Shown here: piece after piece, positions 53,268 to 63,352 of the stretch | Position numbering within the stretch: the first letter of the stretch is position 1 | Layout of the letters: each line of letters begins with the position of its first letter | From: Streptomyces albidoflavus | GTDB lineage: Bacteria; Actinomycetota; Actinomycetes; Streptomycetales; Streptomycetaceae | DNA length: 64,000 nucleotides | Direction: 5' to 3' | NCBI RefSeq assembly: GCF_000719955.1 | Contig: NZ_JOII01000015.1 | Span: 1-64,000 of the forward strand | The notes under the pieces: model-generated | What the model was told of the DNA's origin: nothing | The model's database searches: none | Seen by the model: the letters and a program-made list of their open reading frames with translations, nothing else | Translations under genes and position numbers: made by a program

Positions 53268-54944
53268 ATGCGCATTTTCAAGTCCCGAGTCACTCGGGCG
53301 ATCACGGTCGCGGCTGCGACCGCGCTGATCGTCACCGGGTGCTCCAGTGAGCGAGACACCACGGAAGGGAAGGGCAAGGACGGCGCCAAGGACACCTTCG
53401 TGTTCGGTGGCGCCGGCGACCCCGGTTCCCTCGACCCGGCGCTGGCGTCCGACGGTGAGACCTTCCGCGTCACCCGCCAGGCCTTCGAGGCGCTGCTGGA
53501 GCACGAGCCCGGCGGCTCGGAGCTCGTCGGCGGCCTCGCCGAGAAGTGGGACTCGAACGACGAGGGCACCGTCTGGACGTTCAACCTGCGCAAGGGCGTC
53601 AAGTTCCACGACGGTGAGGCGTTCAACGCCGAGGCGGTCTGCGCCAACTACGACCACTGGTTCAACTGGACGGGCACGTACCAGAGTTCCGCCGTGTCGT
53701 ACTACTGGCAGACCATCATGGGCGGCTTCGCCAAGAACGAGGACAAGGACGCCCCCAAGGCGAACTACAAGTCCTGCACGGCGAAGGACGAGAACACCGC
53801 CGTCATCGAGGTGAACAAGGCCTCCGCCAACCTTCCCGGCGGCTTCTCGCTCCAGGCCCTCGCGATCCACTCGCCGAAGGCGCTGAAGGCGTACGAGAAG
53901 GAGGAGGCGTCCGCCAAGGGCGACGCCATCACCTACCCCAAGTACAGCCAGCAGGCCGGCACGGTCGCCGGTACCGGCCCGTACAAGATCACGAAGTGGA
54001 ACAAGGGCAACAAGGAAGTCCAGCTCGAGCGCTTCGACGACTACTGGGGCAAGAAGGCCGGGGTCAAGAACCTCGTCTTCCGCACCATCGACACCGAGGA
54101 AGGCCGCCGTTCGGCCCTCCAGGCCGGTGACATCGACGGCTACGACCTCGTGTCGCCCGCCGACGTGAAGACCCTGGAGAAGGCCGGCTTCCAGGTCCCC
54201 ACCCGTGAGGTCTTCAACATCTTCTACCTGGGCTTCTCCCAGGAGAAGAACAAGGCGCTCCAGAACAAGGACGTCCGCGCCGCCATCGCCCACGCGATCG
54301 ACAAGGACAACCTGGTCAAGACCCAGCTCCCCGAGGGCGGCGTCGCGGCCACGCAGTTCATCCCGGACACCGTCGAGGGCTACTCCGACAAGGTCGAGAA
54401 GTACGACTACGACCCGGCGAAGGCCAAGAGCCTGCTGAAGAAGGCCGGCGAGGAGAAGTTGAAGGTCGAGTTCTGCTACCCGACCGAGGTCAGCCGTCCG
54501 TACATGCCGTCCCCGGGTGACCTCTTCGAGCTGATGAAGTCCGACCTGGAGAAGATCGGCATCACCGTCACCCCGAAGCCCGCCAAGTGGGCCCCGGACT
54601 ACATCGACGCCACCGAGGCGGGCGGCTGCGAGCTGCACCTGCTCGGCTGGACCGGTGACTTCAACGACGCCTACAACTTCATCGGTACCTGGTTCGCCGA
54701 GTACGACAAGCAGTGGGGCTTCAAGGACAAGAAGGTCTTCGAGGCGATGGAGGAGGCCTCCAAGGAGGTCGACCACGCCAAGCGCGTGAAGCTCTACGAG
54801 CGCGCCAACGAGGTCGTCATGGACTACCTGCCCGGCGTCCCGGTCTCCTCGTCCCCGCCGGCGATCGCCTTCGCCAAGGACGTCAACCCGCCGCTGGTCT
54901 CCCCGCTGACGCAGGAGAACTTCGCCGAGGTCACGTTCAAGTAG
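53268..54944 (+). CDS. oligopeptide ABC transporter substrate-binding lipoprotein
   Basis: A 558-residue family-5 extracytoplasmic solute-binding protein, lipid-anchored: lipobox VTGC with Cys25 after RIFKSRVTRAITVAAATAL. GSLDPALASDGE and the SBP_bac_5 core LRKGVKFHDGEAFNAEAV are typical of dipeptide/oligopeptide receptors. Very Lys-rich, low in Arg, with strict codon use as in highly expressed genes. First gene of a five-gene importer; a 14-bp hairpin separates it from the permease gene, which would allow higher receptor levels. Confidence 0.93.
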   Translation: MRIFKSRVTRAITVAAATALIVTGCSSERDTTEGKGKDGAKDTFVFGGAGDPGSLDPALASDGETFRVTRQAFEALLEHEPGGSELVGGLAEKWDSNDEGTVWTFNLRKGVKFHDGEAFNAEAVCANYDHWFNWTGTYQSSAVSYYWQTIMGGFAKNEDKDAPKANYKSCTAKDENTAVIEVNKASANLPGGFSLQALAIHSPKALKAYEKEEASAKGDAITYPKYSQQAGTVAGTGPYKITKWNKGNKEVQLERFDDYWGKKAGVKNLVFRTIDTEEGRRSALQAGDIDGYDLVSPADVKTLEKAGFQVPTREVFNIFYLGFSQEKNKALQNKDVRAAIAHAIDKDNLVKTQLPEGGVAATQFIPDTVEGYSDKVEKYDYDPAKAKSLLKKAGEEKLKVEFCYPTEVSRPYMPSPGDLFELMKSDLEKIGITVTPKPAKWAPDYIDATEAGGCELHLLGWTGDFNDAYNFIGTWFAEYDKQWGFKDKKVFEAMEEASKEVDHAKRVKLYERANEVVMDYLPGVPVSSSPPAIAFAKDVNPPLVSPLTQENFAEVTFK

Positions 54945-54985
54945 GCACACCGCACCACGCGGTACCAGCACCTCACGGTGCGTCA

Positions 54986-55026
54986 GGGTCCGCCCGGCCA
55001 CGGCACGTTCGCGGCCGGGCGGACCC
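54986..55026 (+). terminator. hairpin between binding protein and permease genes
   Basis: Perfect 14-bp stem (54986-54999 with 55013-55026) and 13-nt loop, 42 nt after the binding-protein stop. Inside an operon it likely acts as a partial terminator or mRNA stabiliser. Confidence 0.7.
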
Positions 55027-55157
55027 GCCGCGTGAAGGCCCTGGACGGTGCGCGGTCACCACCGCGGGCCGCCCTCCCACCACCCCCCACGCGCCCGGCC
55101 GCGACCCGGCCCGAACACGGGCGCACCACGAACTACGCAAGAAAGGGGCATCGCGGG

Positions 55158-56162
55158 GTGTTGCGTTTCGTCGTACGAAGACTGCTTCAACTCATACCCA
55201 CCCTGCTCGGCCTGTCGGTTCTGCTCTTCATCTGGCTGAACCGGCTGCCCGGCGGACCCGCCTCGGCGATTCTCGGAGAGAAAGCGACCGAGGCCGAGGT
55301 GGCACGTATCAACCGGGCTCTGGGGCTCGACCAGCCGGTGTACGTGCAGTACGGCCGCTTCATCAAGCGGCTGATCGAGGGCGACCTCGGCACGTCCACC
55401 CAGACCGGCCAGCCGGTCATGGACGAGTTCCTCCTGCGATTCCCCGCCACCGTCGAGCTGTCGCTGATGGCCATCGTCCTCGCGGTCGCCGTCGGTGTGC
55501 CGCTCGGCTACTTCGCCGCCAAGCGGCGCGGCGGCTGGCTCGACGTGGCCGCCGTCTCCAGCTCGCTGATCGGCATCTGCATCCCCGTCTTCTTCCTCGC
55601 CTTCATGCTGCGGACGGTCTTCTCGGTCAACCTCGGCTGGTTCCCCAGCTACGGGCGGCTGACCACCGGCATCAACGCCACGGAAGTGACCGGCCTGGCC
55701 GTCCTCGACGGCTTGCTCACCGGCGAGTTCGACGCCACCTGGGACGCGCTCAGTCACCTGATCCTGCCGGCCATCGCCCTCGCCTCCATCCCGGTGGCGG
55801 TCATCGTGCGCATGACCCGGGCCAGCGTCCTGGAGGTGCTCGGCGAGGACTACGTCCGTACCGCCGAGTCCAAGGGCCTGCGCAAGGGCGTCGTCCGCAC
55901 CCGCCACGTCCTGCGCAACGCGCTGCTGCCCGTCATCACCTCGGTCGGCCTGCTCACCGGCTCGCTCCTGTCGGGCGCGGTGCTCACCGAGTCGGTCTTC
56001 ACCTTCGGCGGCATCGGCTCCTTCATCCGGACCGCGATCGACGGCCGGGACTATCCGGTCCTCGTCGGCTTCATCATGTTCATCGCGATGGCGTACGTCC
56101 TGATCAACCTCCTGGTCGACCTCGCCTACAGCCTGATCGACCCGAGAGTGCGGGTGCACTGA
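55158..56162 (+). CDS. oligopeptide ABC transporter permease (DppB-type)
   Basis: A 334-residue inner-membrane protein with six helices; RLPGGPASAILGE and ALGLDQPVYVQYGRF are the family extracellular loop, and the EAA loop occurs around RTAESKGLRKGVV. GTG start with AAAGGGG 10 nt upstream. The next permease gene begins 1 nt after its stop. Confidence 0.94.
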   Translation: MLRFVVRRLLQLIPTLLGLSVLLFIWLNRLPGGPASAILGEKATEAEVARINRALGLDQPVYVQYGRFIKRLIEGDLGTSTQTGQPVMDEFLLRFPATVELSLMAIVLAVAVGVPLGYFAAKRRGGWLDVAAVSSSLIGICIPVFFLAFMLRTVFSVNLGWFPSYGRLTTGINATEVTGLAVLDGLLTGEFDATWDALSHLILPAIALASIPVAVIVRMTRASVLEVLGEDYVRTAESKGLRKGVVRTRHVLRNALLPVITSVGLLTGSLLSGAVLTESVFTFGGIGSFIRTAIDGRDYPVLVGFIMFIAMAYVLINLLVDLAYSLIDPRVRVH

Positions 56163-56163
56163 C

Positions 56164-57117
56164 ATGAGCACCAAGACGGACAAGATCGACCGCCTCGCGG
56201 AACTCACGGCCCAGCAGGAGAGCTCCAGCGGCGCCAGCCTCTGGAGGGAAGCCCTCAAGCGGCTGCGGGCCAGCAAGATGGCGCTGGTCGGAGCCTGGAT
56301 CATCGCGGTCTTCCTGCTCCTCGCCATCATCGGCCCGTGGGTCGCGCCCTACGCCCCCGGGCAGCAGTGGCGCGGTGAGGTCTTCGTCAACCGGGCCGAG
56401 TTCGTCGGCGCCCGCGCCGAGAACTGGTTCGGCCTCGACCACCTCGGCCGCGACATCTTCTCGCGGATGCTCGTCGGCGCCCGGCAGACCCTGCTCCTCG
56501 GCGTCGTCTCCACCCTGATCGGCCTCAGCGTCGGCGCCCTCATCGGCAGCTTCTCCGGCGCCTGCGCCACCCTGGGCGGCCGCGTCGGCCAGCGCATCGA
56601 CTCCGTCGTCATGCGCTGCATCGACATCATGCTGGCGCTGCCCTCGCTGCTGCTCGCCGTCTCGGTGGCGGCGGTCCTCGGCCAGTCGATGACCACCGTG
56701 ATGATCGCCATCGGTGTCGTCCAGATCCCGGTCTTCGCCCGCCTGCTGCGCGGCGCGATGCTGGTCCAGGGCGGCTCGGACTACGTGCTCGCCGCCCACT
56801 CGCTGGGCATCCGCAAGCGCCGCATCGTCCTCACCCAGATCATGCCGAACTCGCTGAGCCCGGTGATCGTCCAGGCGACGCTCTCGCTGGCCACCGCCAT
56901 CATCGAGGCGGCCGCCCTGTCCTTCCTGGGCCTCGGCAACCCGGACAGCGCCAAGAACCCCGAATGGGGCGTCATGCTCACCCAGGCGCAGAACTACGCC
57001 GACTCCGCGCCGATGATGGCGGTCTACCCGGCCCTGGCCATCATCATCACGGCACTCGGCTTCACCCTGCTCGGCGAGGCGATGCGCGAAGCCCTCGACC
57101 CGAAGCTGCGAGGTTGA
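56164..57117 (+). CDS. oligopeptide ABC transporter permease (DppC-type)
   Basis: A 317-residue permease with an N-terminal cytoplasmic extension (about 35 residues), the DppC signature GLDHLGRDIFSRMLVGAR and an EAA loop in VLAAHSLGIRKRRIV. It pairs with the preceding permease. The ATPase gene follows after 2 nt. Confidence 0.94.
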   Translation: MSTKTDKIDRLAELTAQQESSSGASLWREALKRLRASKMALVGAWIIAVFLLLAIIGPWVAPYAPGQQWRGEVFVNRAEFVGARAENWFGLDHLGRDIFSRMLVGARQTLLLGVVSTLIGLSVGALIGSFSGACATLGGRVGQRIDSVVMRCIDIMLALPSLLLAVSVAAVLGQSMTTVMIAIGVVQIPVFARLLRGAMLVQGGSDYVLAAHSLGIRKRRIVLTQIMPNSLSPVIVQATLSLATAIIEAAALSFLGLGNPDSAKNPEWGVMLTQAQNYADSAPMMAVYPALAIIITALGFTLLGEAMREALDPKLRG

Positions 57118-57119
57118 CC

Positions 57120-58285
<1,166 letters not shown>

Positions 58286-58289
<4 letters not shown>

Positions 58290-59359
58290 GCCTGCTCGAA
58301 CTGGACGATGTGAAGGTCCACTTCCCGGTCAAGAAGGGCCTGATCTTCGACCGGACCGTCGGCCACGTCTACGCGGTCGACGGTGTCTCCCTCTCGGTCG
58401 AGGAGGGCCAGACCTACGGCCTGGTCGGTGAGTCCGGCTGCGGCAAGACCACGCTGGGCCGCTCCGTGCTCCGGCTGGTCGACATCACCGACGGCTCGGT
58501 CAACTTCGACGGCACCGACCTCGCGAAGCTGCCCGCCGAGGAGATGCGGACCTTCCGCCGACGGCTCCAGATGGTCTTCCAGGACCCGCTGGGCAGCCTC
58601 AACCCCCGGCAGAACATCGAGTCGATCCTCTCCGAGGGGATGGCTGCGCACGGCATCGGCGGCACCCGCGAGGAGCGGCGCGAGAAGATCCGCGACATCC
58701 TCGCCAAGGTGGGGCTGCCCGCCAACGCCCTCGCGCGCTACCCGCACGAGTTCTCCGGCGGCCAGCGCCAGCGCATCGGCATCGCCCGCGCGCTGGTCCT
58801 GGAGCCCGACGTCATCATCTGCGACGAGCCCGTCTCGGCGCTGGACGTCTCCATCCAGGCCCAGGTCATCAACCTGCTGGAGGAGCTCCAGGAGTCGCTG
58901 GGCCTCACCTACCTGGTGATCGCCCACGACCTCGCGGTGGTCCGGCACATCTCGGACGTCATCGGCGTGATGTACCTCGGCTCCCTGGTCGAGGAGGCGC
59001 CCAGCGACGCCCTGTACGCCGAGCCGAGGCACCCGTACACCAAGGCCCTCATGTCGGCCGTGCCGGTGCCCGACCCGGAGGTGGAGGACCGCCGCGAGCG
59101 CATCCTGCTCACCGGCGACCTGCCCTCGCCCGCCAACCCGCCGGCCGGCTGCCGGTTCCACACCCGCTGCCCGTGGGCGCAGGACACCCTCTGCGCCACC
59201 GAGCGGCCGGCGCTCAAGGACGTCGGCGGCGGCCACAAGGTGGCCTGCCACTTCGCGGCCGAGATCGCCGCGGGCACCGTGGAGCGGACCGCCGCCTCGG
59301 TGGTGCCCGCCACCCGCGAGGAGATGGCCGACCGGGTCGTGGAGACCCCGGCCGAGTAG
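58286..59359 (+). CDS. oligopeptide ABC transporter ATP-binding protein (DppF-type)
   Basis: A 357-residue ATPase that forms a heterodimer with the DppD-type subunit. Walker A GESGCGKTT, signature FSGGQRQR, Walker B VIICDEPVSALD. C-terminal oligo_HPY Cys set: CRFHTRCPWAQDTLC and ACHF. ATG overlaps the previous stop (ATGA). Last gene of the operon, followed by a very strong hairpin. Confidence 0.94.
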
Positions 59360-59380
59360 TTCCCGCGTCACACCCGCGCG

Positions 59381-59422
59381 CCGTGGCGCCCGCCCCGCTC
59401 CCGTGAGCGGGGCGGGCGCCAC
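59381..59422 (+). terminator. terminator of the oligopeptide importer operon
   Basis: Perfect 19-bp stem (59381-59399 with 59404-59422) and a CCGT loop, the longest uninterrupted hairpin in the window. Confidence 0.9.
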
Positions 59423-59466
59423 GCGGCCTTCCGTGGGCGGGTCCGCGGGGCCGGGGCGGGACCCAG

Positions 59467-59472
59467 TACAAA
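59467..59472 (+). promoter_or_regulatory. -10 box of a leaderless start
   Basis: TACAAA, 6 nt before the GTG of the TRIC-like gene; no ribosome-binding site in between, as expected for a leaderless transcript. Confidence 0.5.
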
Positions 59473-59478
59473 TACAGG

Positions 59479-60150
59479 GTGTTCCAGCAATTCTTCACCC
59501 CGGCCGTCCAGCACACCCTCGACCTGATGGGGATCTTCGTCTTCGCGATCTCGGGTGCGCTGCTCGCCGTCCGGAAGAACTTCGACATCTTCGGCATCGC
59601 GATGCTGGCCGAGGTCACGGCGCTGGGCGGCGGGCTCTTCCGGGACGTGGTCATCGGCGCGCTGCCCCCGGCGGCCTTCACCGACCTCGGATACTTCACC
59701 ACCCCGCTCTGCGCCGCCCTGCTGGTCTTCTTCCTCCACCCGCACGTCGAACGCATCCAGAGCGCGGTCAACGTCTTCGACGCCGCCGGGCTCGGCCTCT
59801 TCTGCGTCATCGGCACCACCAAGGCGTACACCTACGGGCTCGGGCTGACCGCCTCCGCGGCGCTCGGGCTCGCCACGGCGGTCGGCGGGGGAGTCCTGCG
59901 CGACGTCCTCGCCAACGAGGTGCCCTCGCTGCTGCGCTGGGACCGCGACCTGTACGCGGTGCCCGCTATGGTCGGCGCGGCGATGGTGGCGCTCTGCATC
60001 CGCTTCGACTCGCTCAACCCGTTCACCGCCGGGGTCGCCGTGCTGACCGCGTTCGTGCTGCGGCTGCTGGCGATGCGGTACCACTGGCGGGCGCCGCGGG
60101 CCTGGAACCGGCGCTCCTCGGGGGTGGAGGTGGACGAGGCGTCGACCTGA
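59479..60150 (+). CDS. trimeric intracellular cation (TRIC) channel-type protein
   Basis: A 223-residue membrane protein (also UPF0126) with seven helices in two inverted repeats. The duplicated glycine motifs GGGLFRDVVIG and GGGVLRDVLANE are the family hallmark. Prokaryotic TRIC proteins conduct K+/Na+ and mixed cations. GTG start is probably leaderless. Monocistronic between terminators. Confidence 0.9.
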   Translation: MFQQFFTPAVQHTLDLMGIFVFAISGALLAVRKNFDIFGIAMLAEVTALGGGLFRDVVIGALPPAAFTDLGYFTTPLCAALLVFFLHPHVERIQSAVNVFDAAGLGLFCVIGTTKAYTYGLGLTASAALGLATAVGGGVLRDVLANEVPSLLRWDRDLYAVPAMVGAAMVALCIRFDSLNPFTAGVAVLTAFVLRLLAMRYHWRAPRAWNRRSSGVEVDEAST

Positions 60151-60188
60151 TGGGCCCGGACGTGGGCCCGTACGGGCACCCGGGCCCA
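60151..60188 (+). terminator. hairpin after TRIC-like gene
   Basis: 8-bp stem TGGGCCCG / CGGGCCCA starting directly after the stop, with further internal pairing. Confidence 0.55.
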
Positions 60189-60204
60189 AGGATTTGACGA
60201 GTTC

Positions 60205-60233
60205 TTGACAATCGGGCGGTGCGCGGACAGTCT
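60205..60233 (+). promoter_or_regulatory. sigma-70-type promoter of carboxypeptidase
   Basis: Perfect -35 TTGACA (60205-60210) and, 17 bp on, CAGTCT (60228-60233) as a weak -10; ATG 45 nt further. Confidence 0.5.
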
Positions 60234-60277
60234 CGGGGGCCCGTCCGGCACCACGGATCAAGAAGAGGTGGCCCCCC

Positions 60278-61045
60278 ATGCGCCCACGCCCCATCAGACT
60301 TCTGCTCACCGCCCTCGTCGGGGCCGGTCTCGCGTTCGCCCCCGTCTCCGCCGTCGCCGCCCCCACCGCGACGGCCTCCGCCTCCGCCGACGTCGGCGCC
60401 CTGGACGGCTGCTACACCTGGAGCGGCACCCTCAGCGAGGGCTCCTCCGGTGAGGCGGTGCGCCAGCTCCAGATCCGCGTCGCCGGGTACCCGGGGACCG
60501 GCGCCCAGCTCGCCATCGACGGGCAGTTCGGCCCCGCCACCAAGGCGGCCGTGCAGCGCTTCCAGTCGGCCTACGGACTGGCCGCCGACGGCATCGCCGG
60601 GCCCGCCACCTTCAACAAGATCTACCAGTTGCAGGATGACGACTGCACGCCCGTCAACTTCACCTACGCCGAGCTGAACCGCTGCAACTCGGACTGGTCC
60701 GGCGGCAAGGTCTCCGCCGCCACCGCCCGGGCCAACGCCCTGGTCACCATGTGGAAGCTCCAGGCCATGCGGCACGCCATGGGTGACAAGCCGATCACCG
60801 TCAACGGCGGCTTCCGCAGCGTCACCTGCAACAGCAACGTCGGCGGCGCCTCCAACAGCCGCCACATGTACGGCCACGCGGCCGACCTCGGCGCCGGCTC
60901 GCAGGGCTTCTGCGCGCTGGCCCAGGCCGCCCGCAACCACGGCTTCACCGAGATCCTCGGCCCGGGCTACCCGGGCCACAACGACCACACGCACGTCGCC
61001 GGCGGCGACGGCCGCTTCTGGTCGGCGCCCAGCTGCGGCATCTGA
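60278..61045 (+). CDS. secreted zinc D-Ala-D-Ala carboxypeptidase (M15)
   Basis: A 255-residue extracellular cell-wall enzyme removing the terminal D-Ala of stem peptides. A signal peptide (RPIRLLLTALVGAGLAFAPV, cleaved near VAA) precedes a peptidoglycan-binding domain (about 45-120; GEAVRQLQIRV, GPATKAAVQRFQ) and an M15 domain. Zinc ligands: His and Asp in SRHMYGHAADL, and His in NDHTHV. Same architecture as the Streptomyces albus G enzyme. Confidence 0.93.
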   Translation: MRPRPIRLLLTALVGAGLAFAPVSAVAAPTATASASADVGALDGCYTWSGTLSEGSSGEAVRQLQIRVAGYPGTGAQLAIDGQFGPATKAAVQRFQSAYGLAADGIAGPATFNKIYQLQDDDCTPVNFTYAELNRCNSDWSGGKVSAATARANALVTMWKLQAMRHAMGDKPITVNGGFRSVTCNSNVGGASNSRHMYGHAADLGAGSQGFCALAQAARNHGFTEILGPGYPGHNDHTHVAGGDGRFWSAPSCGI

Positions 61046-61068
61046 GCCCCGGCTCGCCGCGGTACCCC

Positions 61069-61105
61069 CGGCGCCCTCCCCGTCACCCGGCGGCGGAGGG
61101 CGCCG
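61069..61105 (+). terminator. terminator after carboxypeptidase
   Basis: Perfect 11-bp stem CGGCGCCCTCC / GGAGGGCGCCG with a 15-nt loop, 24 nt after the stop. Confidence 0.75.
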
Positions 61106-61156
61106 TGCCGTGTCCGGGGGCGGCCGGTGCACGTCACACAGATGTCACACCGGAAA

Positions 61157-61187
61157 GCTACCGCTCGGTAGCCTCCCCGTGTAGCGT
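61157..61187 (+). promoter_or_regulatory. leaderless promoter with TetR-like operator
   Basis: Inverted repeat GCTACCGCTCGGTAGC (61157-61172, 7-bp arms, 2-bp centre) occupies the expected -35 position for the -10 TAGCGT at 61182-61187, which ends 7 nt before the ATG of the thioesterase. A repressor binding here would block the promoter. Confidence 0.65.
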
Positions 61188-61194
61188 GGCCGGC

Positions 61195-62046
61195 ATGGCT
61201 CAGGCAGCACAGGCAACCATCGGTGACAGCGAGTTCGACCGCGACACGACCATCACCCTCCGCGCCCCCGGCGTCTACGACACCGAACTCTCCGCGGGCT
61301 GGACGATCATCTCCGCCGTCAACGGCGGTTACCTGCTGGCGACCCTCGGCCGCGCCCTGGCCGACGCCCTGCCCCACCCGGACCCGTTCACGATCTCCGC
61401 GTACTACCTCACGGCCTCCCAGGCGGGCCCGGCCACCATCCGGACCGAGACCGTCCGCACCGGCCGCACCCTCTCCACCGGCCAGGCCTCGCTCTACCAG
61501 CAGGACGCGGAGGGCAACGAGGTCGAGCGCATCCGCGTCCTCGCCTCCTACGGCGACCTCGACGCCCTCCCCGACGACGTGCGCACCACCGCCACGCCGC
61601 CCGAGTTCCCGCCGGTCGAGCACTGCTTCGGACCGCAGGACGCCCCCGAGCACCGCCCCGTCGAGGGCAGCTCCGCCATCACCGACCGGCTCTGGCTGAA
61701 GATCGACCCCGCCACCCTCGGCTGGGCGCTCGGCGCCCCCACCGGCAAGGGCGAGATGCGCGCCTGGTTCGGCCTCGCCGACGGCCGCGACGCCGACCCG
61801 CTCTCCCTCCTCCTCGCCGTGGACGCCCTGCCGCCCACCGCCTTCGATCTGGGCCTCAAGGGCTGGGTCCCCACCGTCGAGCTCACCGTCCACATCCGCT
61901 GCCGCCCGGCCCCCGGCCCGCTGCGCGTCGCCATCACCACCCGCAACCTCGCCGGCGGCTTCCTGGAGGAGGACGCCGAGGTCTGGGACAGCGCCGACCG
62001 CCTCGTCGCCCAGTCCCGCCAGCTGGCCCGCGCCCGGCTGAGCTGA
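61195..62046 (+). CDS. acyl-CoA thioesterase family protein (double hot-dog)
   Basis: A 283-residue protein with two hot-dog domains: AGWTIISAVNGGYLLATLGRAL for the first central helix, and PLSLLLAVDALPPTAFDLG, then WVPTVELTVHIR in the second half. This is the TesB-like/DUF4442-type acyl-CoA thioesterase layout. Start ATG at 61195 fits a leaderless transcript (TAGCGT then 7 nt). A TetR-type site suggests control by an acyl-CoA- or drug-responsive repressor not in the window. Confidence 0.85.
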   Translation: MAQAAQATIGDSEFDRDTTITLRAPGVYDTELSAGWTIISAVNGGYLLATLGRALADALPHPDPFTISAYYLTASQAGPATIRTETVRTGRTLSTGQASLYQQDAEGNEVERIRVLASYGDLDALPDDVRTTATPPEFPPVEHCFGPQDAPEHRPVEGSSAITDRLWLKIDPATLGWALGAPTGKGEMRAWFGLADGRDADPLSLLLAVDALPPTAFDLGLKGWVPTVELTVHIRCRPAPGPLRVAITTRNLAGGFLEEDAEVWDSADRLVAQSRQLARARLS

Positions 62047-62068
62047 CGGACGCCCCGGGGACCTCGGC

Positions 62069-62119
62069 CCAGGCATCGTGGTCCGGCCGGCCCCGCCGTG
62101 GCCGGACCACGACGCCTGG
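62069..62119 (+). terminator. terminator after thioesterase
   Basis: 20-bp stem with one mismatch (62069-62088 with 62100-62119) and an 11-nt loop, 23 nt past the stop. Confidence 0.85.
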
Positions 62120-62144
62120 CTGCCGGGGCTCCCGCGCGGGTCCG

Positions 62145-62150
62145 TAGAAT
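62145..62150 (+). promoter_or_regulatory. -10 box of cysteine desulfurase gene
   Basis: TAGAAT, 10 nt before the ATG at 62161, giving a leaderless or very short-leader transcript. No matching -35. Confidence 0.5.
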
Positions 62151-62160
62151 CGGCCCCACC

Positions 62161-63330
62161 ATGGCCTACCTCGACCACGCCGCGACGACCCCGATGCTCC
62201 CCGAAGCCGTCGAGGCGATGTCCGCCCAGCTCACCCGCACCGGTAACGCCTCCTCGCTGCACGCGGCCGGGCGCAGAGCCCGGCGCACCGCCGAGGAGGC
62301 CCGGGAGACCCTCGCCGAGGCGCTCGGGGCCCGGCCCAGCGAGGTGGTGATCACCGCCGGCGGGACCGAGGCCGACAACCTCGCCGTCAAGGGGCTGTAC
62401 TGGGCCCGCCGCGCCGCCGACCCGCGCCGCACCCGCGTCCTGGCCAGCCCGGTGGAGCACCACGCCGTCCTCGACGCGGTGCACTGGCTCGGCGAGCACG
62501 AGGGCGCCACCGTCGAGTACCTCCCCGTCGACACCCTCGGCCGGGTCCACCCCGAGGCGCTGCGCGAAGCCCTCGCCCGGAACCCGCACGACGTGGCGCT
62601 GGCCACCGTCATGTGGGCCAACAACGAGATCGGCACCGTCCAGCCGGTCACCGAACTGGCCGCCGTCGCCGCCGAGTACGAGATCCCGCTGCACGCCGAC
62701 GCCGTCCAGGCCTTCGGCCAGCTCCCGCTGGAGTTCGGTGCCTCGGGCCTGGCCGCCGCCACCGTCAGCGGTCACAAGATCGGCGGGCCCTACGGCATCG
62801 GCGCGCTGCTGCTGGGCCGCCAGTACACGCCGGTGCCCGTCCTGCACGGCGGCGGGCAGGAGCGGCACGTGCGCTCCGGCACCCTCGACGTGCCCGCCAT
62901 CGCCTCCTTCGCCGTCGCCGGGCAGCTCGCCGCCCAGCGCCGCCCCCGCTTCGCCGAGGAGATCGGCGCGCTCCGCGACGAGCTGGTCGCCGCCGTCCAC
63001 GCCGCCGTCCCGGACGCCATCCTCGGCGGCGACCCCGACCCCGCCGGGCGGCTGCCCGCCAACGCCCACTTCACCTTCCCCGGCTGCGAGGGCGACTCCC
63101 TGCTGCTGCTCCTGGACGCCCAGGGCATCGAGTGCTCCACCGGCTCCGCCTGCACCGCGGGCGTCGCCCAGCCCAGCCACGTCCTGCTCGCCACCGGGAC
63201 CCCGCCCGACCTCGCCCGGGGCACGCTGCGCTTCTCGCTCGGCCACACCTCGACCCGCGCCGACGTCGAGGCCGTCGCCAAGGCGATCGGCCCGGCCGTG
63301 GAACGGGCCCGCAACGCCGGACTGAGCTGA
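62161..63330 (+). CDS. cysteine desulfurase (NifS/IscS class)
   Basis: Removes sulfur from cysteine as persulfide for tRNA thiolation or Fe-S assembly, using PLP; cytoplasmic. 389 residues; YLDHAATTP at the N-terminus, [11 protein letters not shown], the PLP-lysine in [11 protein letters not shown], and the catalytic Cys in [16 protein letters not shown]. Class I type by its long active loop. In Streptomyces the tRNA 2-thiouridylase gene (mnmA/trmU) often follows; here an amidase gene is convergent and the neighbour beyond is out of view. Confidence 0.93.
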   Translation: MAYLDHAATTPMLPEAVEAMSAQLTRTGNASSLHAAGRRARRTAEEARETLAEALGARPSEVVITAGGTEADNLAVKGLYWARRAADPRRTRVLASPVEHHAVLDAVHWLGEHEGATVEYLPVDTLGRVHPEALREALARNPHDVALATVMWANNEIGTVQPVTELAAVAAEYEIPLHADAVQAFGQLPLEFGASGLAAATVSGHKIGGPYGIGALLLGRQYTPVPVLHGGGQERHVRSGTLDVPAIASFAVAGQLAAQRRPRFAEEIGALRDELVAAVHAAVPDAILGGDPDPAGRLPANAHFTFPGCEGDSLLLLLDAQGIECSTGSACTAGVAQPSHVLLATGTPPDLARGTLRFSLGHTSTRADVEAVAKAIGPAVERARNAGLS

Positions 63331-63352
63331 CCGGGCGCGGGCACCCGGCGGC

